8,993 nucleotides of DNA from Ghiorsea sp. (lineage in GTDB: Bacteria > Pseudomonadota > Zetaproteobacteria > Mariprofundales > Mariprofundaceae): contig JAJFLD010000181.1 in assembly GCA_021772875.1 (NCBI GenBank), positions 1 through 8,993 of the forward strand, given 5' to 3'. A program made the translations under genes and the position numbers. A model generated the notes under the pieces. The model had not been told where the DNA came from, searched no databases, and was given only the letters and a program-made list of their open reading frames with translations. The stretch's first letter is position 1, and the number at the start of each line of letters is the position of its first letter. This document shows positions 1-5,904 of the stretch, piece after piece.

Positions 1-175
1 TGCAACTGCTGCAGATGCTGAAGCCATTGGTTTTGATGAGGGGCCTAAACACCCCAACTGGATTGCCGAATTGGAAAAACGCGGCATTGCAGTGACCACC
101 GAAATAAAGCGTGCCCAAGCCGCACAAGTCTTACAACACTATCATGAAACCAATGGTTTTATTTATAACGCTTAA
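1..175 (+). CDS. 3' end of an unrecognised gene (C-terminal 57 residues)
   Basis: An open frame enters from the left edge, with its first whole codon at position 2, and ends at TAA 173-175. The visible 57 residues are soluble and mixed in charge. They contain GFDEGPKHPNW, a charged helix-like stretch (IAELEKRGIAVTTEIKRAQ), and end in ETNGFIYNA. No membrane segment or cysteine motif is present. Codon use resembles the neighbouring genes, so it is probably a real gene tail. I do not recognise the family and give no function. It converges on the nitroreductase gene with 30 bp between the two stops, and no obvious terminator hairpin lies in that gap. Confidence 0.6.
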   Translation, partial: ATAADAEAIGFDEGPKHPNWIAELEKRGIAVTTEIKRAQAAQVLQHYHETNGFIYNA

Positions 176-205
176 ACACTCCCCGTTATTGCCCAAGACC
201 AATCA

Positions 206-799
206 TCAAACATCCCAGCCTTTAAAAAAAGTAATATCAGCCAAATTCTTTCGCTTACGCTCAGCCTTCTCTATGGCTTGAAAACCTTCATCAAGATGCT
301 CAGTTTTACCACGGTAACCCAGAGCAATCGCAGCCATGGGTTTAACATCTTCGGGGATATGAAATGTTGCACGCACAGCATCCGCATCAAACCCACCCAT
401 CTGGTGTGTGACCAATCCTATTGCTGCGGCTTGTAAACATAATGAGACACTTGCCGCACCTGTATCATACTCAGCCCAACGATTTCCTTGACCATTGTGG
501 CTAAAGACAGTGTGTGTACAAGCCACCAACAATACTGGCGCATGTTGTGCCCACTCCTGATTCTTTGGTGCCAGACATGAAAGAAGTTTTTGCCACATGG
601 CTTCATTCTCTTCTTTATGACAAACAATAAACCGCCATGGCTCATCACCAAAACATGATGGTGCCCAACGTGCCGCTTCTAAACAACGATGAAGATCTTG
701 TTTTGAAACGGGTTTATCCGCATCAAAAGCCCTTGGGCTCCAACGTTGCTGAAACATTTCATGTGTATCATGCTCTGGGTTACTCTGCGTTTCACTCAT
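206..799 (-). CDS. Nitroreductase-family FMN oxidoreductase
   Basis: The 197-residue product belongs to the small nitroreductase family, homodimeric FMN enzymes that use NAD(P)H to reduce nitroaromatics, quinones and similar substrates in the cytoplasm. The N-terminal RWSPRAF (residues 19-25) is the usual phosphate-binding R-x-S-x-R of the FMN site. The AARWAPSCFGDEPWRFIV stretch (42-59) is the second flavin region; most relatives have Asn where this one has Gly. THQMGGFD (131-138) and the IALGYRGK stretch (158-165) complete the fold. Two adjacent ATGs exist at 800-802 and 797-799. AGAGG at 806-810 lies 6 nt from the second and only 3 nt from the first, so I chose 799. It is the last gene of the leftward redox run, 41 bp after the pirin stop. 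The in vivo substrate cannot be read from sequence. Confidence 0.92.
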   Translation of the reverse strand: MSETQSNPEHDTHEMFQQRWSPRAFDADKPVSKQDLHRCLEAARWAPSCFGDEPWRFIVCHKEENEAMWQKLLSCLAPKNQEWAQHAPVLLVACTHTVFSHNGQGNRWAEYDTGAASVSLCLQAAAIGLVTHQMGGFDADAVRATFHIPEDVKPMAAIALGYRGKTEHLDEGFQAIEKAERKRKNLADITFFKGWDV

Positions 800-840
800 C
801 ATTGACCTCTGATATTTTTTCTAAGTCTTATATCTAAAAA

Positions 841-1554
841 TTAATCTACAAATGGCCCATGTTGACGAATGGGTTCGCCGTGCGGTTGACCAAAACATAA
901 AATCATCCTGCTGTTTTCTTTTGCCATCAACGAAAGCAAACTTGCTTGATCAAAAAAGGCAGCTTCAGATGCTTTGAATGTTTCTTGATTTAATATGACT
1001 TCTCCTTCAATGATATAAACAAAACCTCGAAACCCTTGAGGTATTTGCTTTTGATAAAGGCTAGCCTTGTTGATGCTCACATCCAAATAAAGCACTGGTG
1101 TTTGCAACTTGGTTGGTGAACCTTCACCCACAAGCGTTCTTACCACCACACCATCGTTGGTATCTGTTGGAATATCTGCAACATCAACCTGCTCATAATC
1201 AGGTGCTATTTGTTTCAAAGCTTTGGCTAAATTCACCCACAATTGAAAACCATGAGCTCTGCCTTTAGGTGTTTCTGAGTGAACAATGCCTTTGCCTGCT
1301 GTGAAACGTTGCAAGCCACCTGCTGTTACGGTTGAGCGGTTACCCAGATTGTCCTCATGCTGCATGCCACCACTTAACATATAAGTCACCCCTTCAAAAC
1401 CGCGGTGAGGGTGGTCAGGAAAACCTCCCGAATCAATATCAAAGTGATCACATAAAACAAAAGGATCAAAATTCATCAAACCATGCACAGGCATCAAACG
1501 TTTGACCACAACACCATCACCTTCTGGCACGGTTAACGCAGTTACTTTTTTCAT
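841..1554 (-). CDS. Pirin-family bicupin protein, short C-terminus
   Basis: The 237-residue product is a cytoplasmic pirin, a double cupin with one metal site in the N-terminal domain. The metal ligands are visible as HPHRGFE (His48, His50) and GIVHSE (His92, Glu94). The family signature GFQLWVNLA is at 102-110. Some bacterial pirins (E. coli YhhW) act as quercetin dioxygenases and others respond to redox stress; the activity of this one is unknown. The C-terminal PHGEPIRQHGPFV matches the longer pirin class. That class normally continues with an MNTREEI-like helix, but here the protein stops one residue after GPFV. The start is supported by GGAG 7 nt upstream. Only 2 bp separate this ATG from the stop of the GST gene, so translation is probably coupled. 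Confidence 0.93.
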   Translation of the reverse strand: MKKVTALTVPEGDGVVVKRLMPVHGLMNFDPFVLCDHFDIDSGGFPDHPHRGFEGVTYMLSGGMQHEDNLGNRSTVTAGGLQRFTAGKGIVHSETPKGRAHGFQLWVNLAKALKQIAPDYEQVDVADIPTDTNDGVVVRTLVGEGSPTKLQTPVLYLDVSINKASLYQKQIPQGFRGFVYIIEGEVILNQETFKASEAAFFDQASLLSLMAKENSRMILCFGQPHGEPIRQHGPFVD

Positions 1555-1556
1555 CG

Positions 1557-2486
1557 TTAAGCTCCTTGTATAAATATTGAGGGCAATCCTTTGGGTACGA
1601 TGCGTGTAGGGTTGATGCTCTCATGGCTGTAATAATAATGCCGTTTGATATGCCCAATATTCACCGTATCTGCCACCTTAGGCTGTTGGTACAAATCCAA
1701 CAAATAACGCGATAAATGTGGATAATCTGTAATTTGTTTTTTATTGCATTTAAAATGCCCAAAATACACTGCGTCAAAACGAATCAAGGTGGTAAACAAA
1801 CGCCAATCAGCTTCTGTGATAGCATCACCCACCAGATAACGCTGCTCTGAAAGACGACTTTCCATATCATCTAAAGCAACAAACAATGCATCTACAGCTT
1901 CATCATAAGCATCTTGGGTAGTGGCAAAGCCACATTTGTATACACCATTGTTGATATATTCATAAACAAAAGCATTGATGGTATCTATTTCAGCGCGCAA
2001 GCGTTCAGGATAATAATCAACTGTGTTGCCAGTGATGTCATTAAAAGCAGTATTCAACATACGAATAATATCTGCTGATTCATTGGACACGATGGTTTGT
2101 GTTTTTTTATCCCACAAGATTGGCACTGTCACCCGGCCTGTATAGTCGGGCTTGGCATGTGTATATAATTGATGGGCATAAACATAACCATACAAAGGCT
2201 CTGGCTCATCTTTAAATTGCCAACCATGCTCCAACATATCAGGACTAACTATGCTTACATCAATGATCTTGGTTAAACCTTTAAGGGCACGAAAAATCAA
2301 TGTGCGATGCGCCCAAGGGCAAGCCAGAGAAACATACAAGTGATAACGTCCTACCTCAGCAGGAAACTTACCATCGCTACCGCCAAGCCAATGGCGAAAC
2401 ACTGAGTCTTGGCGTTCAAAACGACCATTGCTGCTTTTGGTATCATACCACTGGTCAACCCATTTACCTTCGACCAACAAACCCAT
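1557..2486 (-). CDS. yqjG: Glutathionyl-hydroquinone reductase (xi-class glutathione S-transferase, YqjG-like)
   Basis: This 309-residue protein matches the xi-class GSTs (YqjG, PcpF, ECM4), cytoplasmic dimers that remove glutathione from glutathionyl-hydroquinones. The catalytic cysteine is Cys56 in SLACPWAHR. The thioredoxin-like domain continues through VPILWD (121-126) and SNESADI (134-140), the glutathione-binding edge. The class-specific helical domain shows NNGVYKCGFATTQ (179-191), EADWRLFTTLIRFD (225-238), HFKCN (244-248) and the C-terminal NIGHIKRHYYYSHESINPTR (276-295). Length is typical of the class. AGAGGT at 2494-2499, 7 nt before the ATG, supports the start. It follows the CDGSH gene after 41 bp and precedes the pirin by 2 bp. 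In E. coli, yqjG likewise lies near a pirin gene (yhaK) and a LysR gene (yhaJ). Confidence 0.95.
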   Translation of the reverse strand: MGLLVEGKWVDQWYDTKSSNGRFERQDSVFRHWLGGSDGKFPAEVGRYHLYVSLACPWAHRTLIFRALKGLTKIIDVSIVSPDMLEHGWQFKDEPEPLYGYVYAHQLYTHAKPDYTGRVTVPILWDKKTQTIVSNESADIIRMLNTAFNDITGNTVDYYPERLRAEIDTINAFVYEYINNGVYKCGFATTQDAYDEAVDALFVALDDMESRLSEQRYLVGDAITEADWRLFTTLIRFDAVYFGHFKCNKKQITDYPHLSRYLLDLYQQPKVADTVNIGHIKRHYYYSHESINPTRIVPKGLPSIFIQGA

Positions 2487-2527
2487 AACGCATACCTCTT
2501 AAAAATACTTTATTGATACGATGTCGC

Positions 2528-2764
2528 TTACAGGTTTTTATGCGAACCATCACAAAACGGCGCATTTTTTGTTTGTTTGCATTGGCACAAAGCTACTTTT
2601 TTCTTCTCTTTCATCTCAAATGCCAACGGCGTGAAGTCTGTGCCTTGATGTGAGCCATCACAAAATGGCTGATTCGCTGATCTTCCACATCTGCAATAAT
2701 GATAAGTACCAGCCTCCAATTCTAAGACTTTTGGTTCTTTTGCTGCAATCACTGCTTCACTCAT
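2528..2764 (-). CDS. Tandem CDGSH iron-sulfur protein
   Basis: This 78-residue protein consists almost entirely of two CDGSH zinc-finger-like motifs, each expected to hold a redox-active [2Fe-2S] cluster with three Cys and one His. Site one is Cys24, Cys26, Cys35 and His39 (CRCGRSANQPFCDGSH). Site two is Cys60, Cys62, Cys71 and His75 (CQCKQTKNAPFCDGSH). Both match C-x-C-x8-C-x3-H exactly. There is no signal peptide or membrane anchor, so it should be a soluble cytoplasmic monomer like the tandem CISD3 type. Family members can transfer electrons or clusters and respond to redox state; the role here is unknown. AGGAG 6 nt before the ATG fixes the start. It is the first gene after the terminator hairpin at 2802-2843, and I see no convincing promoter of its own in the 86 bp upstream. 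Confidence 0.95.
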   Translation of the reverse strand: MSEAVIAAKEPKVLELEAGTYHYCRCGRSANQPFCDGSHQGTDFTPLAFEMKEKKKVALCQCKQTKNAPFCDGSHKNL

Positions 2765-2801
2765 ATCTTGCTCCTAATTTTCTTCACCTAAACACATCTT
2801 G

Positions 2802-2843
2802 AAATAAAAGGCTCTGGGGCAAAATCGACCCAGCGCCTTTTTT
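2802..2843 (-). terminator. Hairpin terminator after yceI (near symmetric, could work both ways)
   Basis: On the minus strand GGCGCTGGG (2829-2837) pairs with CCCAGAGCC (2810-2818). The 9-bp stem has one internal mismatch and a 10-nt loop, and is followed by TTTTATTT (2802-2809). On the plus strand the same stem is followed by six T (2838-2843). It starts 13 bp past the yceI stop and lies before the CDGSH gene, so it should end or attenuate transcription coming from the cytochrome b561-yceI pair. Confidence 0.8.
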
Positions 2844-2850
2844 CAAATCA

Positions 2851-3423
2851 TTACCGACGAATGCCTTCAATGGAGAAATACAATTCCACTTCTTGTGATG
2901 CAGGGCCTAAATCTTTCAAAATATCATAATCTTTGAGTTTGATTGTGGTATGCCCTTCAAAACCACGGCGAAAGCCACCCCATGGATCTTGTCCGGCACC
3001 CACTTGTTCACCTTCAATGACAATATCCTTGGTCACGCCGTGCAATGTAAATTTACCTTTGATGGTGATAGCTTTGCCATGTTCTTCAAATGATGTGCTC
3101 ACAAATTTAGCTGTGGGATAACGATCCACCAACAAAAAATCCTTGCTGCGCAAATGCTTATCTCGCAAAGCATGATTAGAATCCACACTTGCTGTATCAA
3201 TCGTCACCTCAACTGACGAAGCGCTTGGGTTCTTCTCATCGTAGTCAAACTGACCGCTAAAGGTGTTAAAGCGGCCCAATAACCAGCTGTATCCCAAATG
3301 CTGAATTTTAAATTGGATAAATGCATGTGCATTCTTATTATCAATATCATACGTTGCTGCTTGTGCAGGCATGGATAAACCTAAAGTTACCAACCCTGCT
3401 ATGAGTATCGCTTTCATTTTCAT
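2851..3423 (-). CDS. yceI: YceI-family periplasmic lipocalin-like protein
   Basis: The 190-residue precursor closely resembles E. coli YceI, a periplasmic beta-barrel whose relatives bind polyisoprenoid or quinone-like lipids in a central cavity. Residues 1-22 form a signal peptide with cleavage expected after Ala-Gln-Ala. The mature part has the family stretches FKIQHLGYSWLLG (38-50), NHALRDKHLRSKDF (83-96), TLHGVTKDI (126-134) and DPWGGFRRGFEG (146-157). It also carries IKLKDYDILKDLGPASQEVEL (161-181), which follows the E. coli protein almost position for position. The frame is open further upstream, but GGAG at 3433-3436 lies 9 nt before the ATG at 3421-3423, which begins a proper signal peptide, so I chose that start. 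It begins 4 bp after the cytochrome b561 stop, the same pairing as E. coli yceJ-yceI. Confidence 0.96.
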   Translation of the reverse strand: MKMKAILIAGLVTLGLSMPAQAATYDIDNKNAHAFIQFKIQHLGYSWLLGRFNTFSGQFDYDEKNPSASSVEVTIDTASVDSNHALRDKHLRSKDFLLVDRYPTAKFVSTSFEEHGKAITIKGKFTLHGVTKDIVIEGEQVGAGQDPWGGFRRGFEGHTTIKLKDYDILKDLGPASQEVELYFSIEGIRR

Positions 3424-3427
3424 TTTT

Positions 3428-3976
3428 TTATTCTCCTTTTTTGCCCAACATGCGTAATAAGGTATCATCTTTATCTATAAAATGGTGTTTTAAAGCAGCT
3501 AAAGCATGTAAACTCACAAATCCCATAAAAGCCCATGCCGTAACCATATGTACTTTCCCAGCAATAAATTCTCTTCCCTTTTCAGCAGGAAACAGTGCTG
3601 GCACATCCCAAATATGGAATATTTCCACAGCTCGCCCGTCGGCCGTAATGATCAAATAACCACTAACCATCAAAACCAGCATAAATACATAGTGCAAACG
3701 ATGCACCAGCAAACCAGCCTTTTTCTCAAAAGTTGACCCCGACAATGCAGGCAGTGGATTGCTCAAACGCCAGCCCAAACGCAAAAGCAGCAACAGCAAG
3801 AGCAACATGCCAATGCTGATATGCAAATCAGGCGCTGTTTTATACCAAGCATCCATATAACCTAATTCCACCATATAAAGCCCAAGTGCAAACATTCCAA
3901 ACATTAGCAATGCCATCAGCCAGTGTATCACAATGCTTACCCAGCCATAAGCGGAGGTTGTATTTCTGAGCTGCAT
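3428..3976 (-). CDS. yceJ: Cytochrome b561, four-helix di-heme membrane protein (YceJ-like)
   Basis: The 182-residue product is an inner-membrane cytochrome b561 of the CybB/YceJ group, which passes electrons between quinol and heme b. Four hydrophobic helices are seen at about 12-35, 52-70, 93-111 and 143-162. Histidines suited as heme ligands are His18 (IVIHWL), His52 (DLHISIG), His143 (GKVHMV) and His157 (SLHALAA), one in or at the edge of each helix region except the third, which carries His92 and His95 at its start. Helix 2 contains eight leucines in a row (58-65). GGAGG at 3985-3989, 8 nt before the ATG, supports the start. It is the first gene of the leftward run, divergent from the LysR gene, and its linkage to yceI matches E. 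coli yceJI. A joint role in quinone redox with YceI is likely but unproved. Confidence 0.94.
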   Translation of the reverse strand: MQLRNTTSAYGWVSIVIHWLMALLMFGMFALGLYMVELGYMDAWYKTAPDLHISIGMLLLLLLLLRLGWRLSNPLPALSGSTFEKKAGLLVHRLHYVFMLVLMVSGYLIITADGRAVEIFHIWDVPALFPAEKGREFIAGKVHMVTAWAFMGFVSLHALAALKHHFIDKDDTLLRMLGKKGE

Positions 3977-3993
3977 CTAAAAAACCTCCACCT

Positions 3994-4032
3994 GTAGCGT
4001 CGTATCTGAACACAACGAATTATTCACGCTAC
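3994..4032. repeat. Spaced inverted repeat in the divergent control region
   Basis: GTAGCGT (3994-4000) and ACGCTAC (4026-4032) are perfect 7-bp inverted arms, 25 bp apart, so the arm centres lie about three helical turns from each other. They sit between the cytochrome b561 start and the proposed leftward -10 box, overlapping the expected transcription start. This is the layout of a two-site operator, possibly for the adjacent LysR protein. The loop is long for an RNA hairpin and no T-run follows, so a terminator is unlikely. Confidence 0.45.
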
Positions 4033-4036
4033 CTTG

Positions 4037-4065
4037 ATAGTAAAAAAGCATATATAGTTCATCAA
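4037..4065 (-). promoter_or_regulatory. Candidate sigma-70 promoter for cytochrome b561-yceI
   Basis: On the minus strand TTGATG (4060-4065) matches TTGACA at four of six bases. It is followed after 17 bp by TACTAT (4037-4042), which matches TATAAT at four of six. The spacing is ideal and the spacer is AT-rich. The expected start near 4030 would give a leader of about 55 nt before the cytochrome b561 ATG. Both boxes are imperfect, which fits a promoter that needs an activator. No equally good rightward promoter for the LysR gene is seen. Confidence 0.4.
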
Positions 4066-4072
4066 TATGATG
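4060..4072. repeat. 13-bp palindrome overlapping the leftward -35 box
   Basis: CATCA-ATA-TGATG is a perfect inverted repeat with a 3-bp centre, located 26 bp before the LysR start codon. It covers the candidate -35 box of the leftward promoter, so a protein bound here could control both directions. LysR proteins often regulate themselves from such sites, but it lacks the symmetric T-N11-A form of a classical LysR box. Assignment to this regulator is inference. Confidence 0.35.
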
Positions 4073-4098
4073 TGTTTTATCAATCAGGATATTTCCTT

Positions 4099-4980
4099 AT
4101 GACCTTAGAACAACTTAAATATCTCGATGCTATTGTGGCACAGGGCAGCTTTCGTGCTGCTGCTGAAGCTGTGTACAGAAGCCAATCATCATTGAGCATT
4201 AGCATTCAGAAACTCGAACAAGAGTTAGGGTTTAAGCTTTTTACGCGTGATGGTTATCGCCCTGAGTTAACCGATGCGGGCAAAGCCATCTACCAAAAAG
4301 CTAAGCTCCTACTAAGCCAAAGCTTGGAATTGCATAATTTGGCAAAACACCTTGCCAAAGGTTGCGAAGCTGAAATCAGCCTTGCCATCAGTGGCATTGT
4401 GCCCATTGAACCTGTGATTGATGTCTTAAATCAACTTGCCATCACCTACCCTGAAACGCGCATCAGTATTCTCATTGAAAACCTCAATGGCACCATGGAA
4501 CGCATCCACGATGATGATGCGGACATTGCCATCACCGACTCACTCGATTTTGAAGGACAGTGGCAATATCTTCCATTAACAGATATCCCCTTTGTAAGCG
4601 TTGTACCCAGCTCATCCTCTTGGGCACAACATGCGCAGACACTTACAGAACAAGCTTTGGAAAAAGAGACCCTGATTGTCGTGCGCGATACCAGCCATCA
4701 TTCACCACGCATCACCAAAGGTATTTTAGGAGGTTCGCCGCAGTGGGTGGTCAACGATTTTGCCACCAAACAACGTATCATCTGCTCAGGTAAAGGCTGG
4801 GGACGCATGCCGCTTCATTTGGTGACAGATGATATAAAACACGGTCGTTTAACCATACTCACATCCCAACCTTTTGAAAAATTTTATGCCCCCACCTTTT
4901 TGGTCAGAAAGAAAAACAGAAACACAGGCCCTGTTGAACAAGCTTTATGGGAAGCATTAAAACATATGCATTGGACATAA
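4099..4980 (+). CDS. LysR-type transcriptional regulator
   Basis: The 293-residue product has the full LysR layout. A winged helix-turn-helix covers residues 1-60: LEQLKYLDAIVAQGSFRAAA, then SQSSLSISIQKLEQELGFKLF, then LTDAGKAI at 58-65. A linker helix runs to about 85, followed by a two-lobed effector domain (about 90-290). The effector domain has an ordinary fold pattern, including DDDADIAITDS and CSGKGWGRMP. The ligand is not predictable. The same frame is open back to a GTG at 4072, but the ATG at 4099 has AGGA 9 nt upstream and begins directly with the conserved MTLEQLKYLD, so I chose it. Its divergence from the six-gene redox run makes those genes and itself the likely targets. E. coli YhaJ, a LysR next to yqjG- and pirin-related genes, is a possible functional parallel, not a demonstrated orthologue. 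Confidence 0.94.
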   Translation: MTLEQLKYLDAIVAQGSFRAAAEAVYRSQSSLSISIQKLEQELGFKLFTRDGYRPELTDAGKAIYQKAKLLLSQSLELHNLAKHLAKGCEAEISLAISGIVPIEPVIDVLNQLAITYPETRISILIENLNGTMERIHDDDADIAITDSLDFEGQWQYLPLTDIPFVSVVPSSSSWAQHAQTLTEQALEKETLIVVRDTSHHSPRITKGILGGSPQWVVNDFATKQRIICSGKGWGRMPLHLVTDDIKHGRLTILTSQPFEKFYAPTFLVRKKNRNTGPVEQALWEALKHMHWT

Positions 4981-5031
4981 CCGAACACTCTACACCCTAT
5001 GCCGTCACGCAATAAAGTTGGATAGGCAATC

Positions 5032-5046
5032 AATTTTTCAAAAATT
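5032..5046. repeat. AT palindrome
   Basis: AATTTTT-C-AAAAATT is a perfect 7-bp inverted repeat with a single-base centre. It cannot form an RNA hairpin without opening its middle and has no GC stem, so it is not a terminator. It lies 26 bp before the start of the small open frame at 5073 and could be a protein binding site or part of its promoter; this is weakly supported. Confidence 0.3.
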
Positions 5047-5072
5047 ATCATGGCAAATGAAATGGAGTAAGC

Positions 5073-5237
5073 ATGATGAGAAAAGCTCTGGATAACAATA
5101 AGCTGAAAACAGCCTACCATAACGTTGCCAAACATGATGATTTTCAGCATTCCTTTTTGACAGCAACATCTGATCAACGGGGAAGAAAATTATTGGTTGA
5201 GATGACAGTATCGACCGAAGATAACTCGACGGGATGA
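5073..5237 (+). CDS. Possible small protein of 54 residues, unknown function
   Basis: An open frame begins MMRKALDNNKLKTAYHNVAK and ends at TGA 5235-5237. GGAG at 5064-5067 lies 5 nt before the first ATG and 8 nt before the second, an excellent ribosome binding site. The predicted protein is hydrophilic, with many Lys, His and Asp, no cysteine, no signal peptide and no membrane segment. I do not recognise a family. After the stop the same frame stays open for 18 more codons (LTAQKVGEFGKLVLLWHK) to another TGA. The piece might therefore be a decayed remnant of a longer gene or the two parts might be chance. It stands alone between LysR and the outer-membrane protein gene. Reality as a gene is uncertain. 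Confidence 0.4.
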   Translation: MMRKALDNNKLKTAYHNVAKHDDFQHSFLTATSDQRGRKLLVEMTVSTEDNSTG

Positions 5238-5293
5238 TTAACTGCACAGAAAGTCGGTGAATTTGGCAAGCTGGTACTTCTTTGGCATAAGTG

Positions 5294-5342
5294 ACTATGC
5301 TATCTGTTAGCTATTGCTGCTTACTTCATCAAGATAGTTAGT
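5294..5342. repeat. Interrupted dyad just past the outer-membrane protein stop
   Basis: On the plus strand ACTA (5294-5297) and CTATCT (5300-5305) pair with AGATAG (5332-5337) and TAGT (5339-5342). This gives ten base pairs broken by a small bulge, around a 26-nt loop. It begins directly after the stop of the leftward barrel gene and could slow or end that transcript. It has no T-run and is AT-rich, so I do not call it an intrinsic terminator. Confidence 0.25.
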
Positions 5343-5885
5343 TTAATAATACTCAAAGACCAAAGCCATTGATCCACCTGAAATATCCATGCCACTGATT
5401 GAGGTGGTACTGGCATCCGAGCTTTTGTGGTATTGCATCCACTCACCCTGTATCGATAACGACTCGTTGGGAATATGATAAGCCAACCCAAGCCCATAAC
5501 TTAAACCCGTATCTGAAGAGTCTGTGGTACCAACCGAAACTCCCATGGTGGTCATGCCTAGCAAGGCGTAGATATCCCATTGCTGGGTAAGCGCAAGACT
5601 GGGCTTAAGCAAATAAGAAGCATATAAATTAACCTTGCCATTAAATGCCGTATGCTGCCCGCCCACACCAAAACGAAACTCACTCTTCAAATGTGGGCTT
5701 AACCAATTCAAAGCACTGCCTATACCAACATAACCGCTGGGTGAAGCTGATGTGTTGCTGCCAACTTTTGCTTCCATCACTGTCGCACCAATTGTGAAAT
5801 AAGGATCTAAATTCATCTTGCTTGCCTGCGCCATAGTTGGAACAAACAACACGCTCAAGCAAACCAACATCACTTTCTTCATCAT
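5343..5885 (-). CDS. Small outer-membrane beta-barrel protein, unknown role
   Basis: The 180-residue precursor starts with a signal peptide (residues 1-21, MMKKVMLVCLSVLFVPTMAQA) with cleavage expected before Ser22. The rest alternates polar and hydrophobic residues in short strands split by Gly/Ser/Asn turns: YFTIGATV, GYVGIGSALNW, SEFRFGVGG, VNLYASYLL, WDIYALLGM, LSYGLGLAYHI, LSIQGEWMQYH and MALVFEYY. The final aromatic residue is typical of substrates of the Bam complex. This fits a compact eight-strand barrel of the OmpA/OmpX-like superfamily; transport or binding function is not visible. The frame is open to a GTG upstream overlapping coaBC, but AGAGG at 5893-5897 lies 7 nt before the ATG at 5883-5885, so I chose that. 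A second ATG follows directly. It is 19 bp downstream of the coaBC stop and may be co-transcribed. Confidence 0.85.
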   Translation of the reverse strand: MMKKVMLVCLSVLFVPTMAQASKMNLDPYFTIGATVMEAKVGSNTSASPSGYVGIGSALNWLSPHLKSEFRFGVGGQHTAFNGKVNLYASYLLKPSLALTQQWDIYALLGMTTMGVSVGTTDSSDTGLSYGLGLAYHIPNESLSIQGEWMQYHKSSDASTTSISGMDISGGSMALVFEYY

Positions 5886-5904
5886 CAAAAAACCTCTTCG
5901 CCCT

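Larger units (their letters stand above)
4981..5342. other. Gene-poor 362-bp region between LysR and outer-membrane protein genes
   Basis: No conserved gene is recognised here. It contains an AT palindrome at 5032-5046, a possible 54-codon gene at 5073-5237, and an interrupted dyad at 5294-5342. I find no clear terminator for the LysR gene, which should end within the first bases, and no recognisable structured RNA. An open minus-strand stretch overlapping the LysR 3' end lacks a ribosome binding site and protein-like composition. Confidence 0.6.

Noticed and set aside
3424..3468. Longer YceI start inside the cytochrome b561 gene
   Set aside because: It would bury the signal peptide behind charged residues. 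GGAG and the following ATG at 3421-3423 give a standard signal peptide.
3777..3812. Repetitive GCAA/CAG-rich stretch as a possible microsatellite
   Set aside because: It simply encodes the leucine-rich second membrane helix of cytochrome b561 and is not a regular tandem repeat.
3994..4032. Inverted repeat as a terminator or riboswitch
   Set aside because: A 7-bp stem with a 25-nt loop and no T-run is a poor RNA element; an operator is more likely.
4072..4098. GTG start adding nine residues to the LysR protein
   Set aside because: The ATG at 4099 has a ribosome binding site and matches the family N-terminus. The upstream GTG overlaps the palindrome in the control region.
5018..5051. TTGGAT and TATCAT as a promoter for the small open frame
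   Set aside because: The boxes are 22 bp apart, too far for a sigma-70 promoter, and the -35 match is weak.
4884..5177. Minus-strand open frame of about 97 codons overlapping the LysR 3' end
   Set aside because: It lies antisense to a clear LysR gene, has no ribosome binding site, and its product is an unlikely mix rich in Cys, Phe and Ile. Treated as chance.
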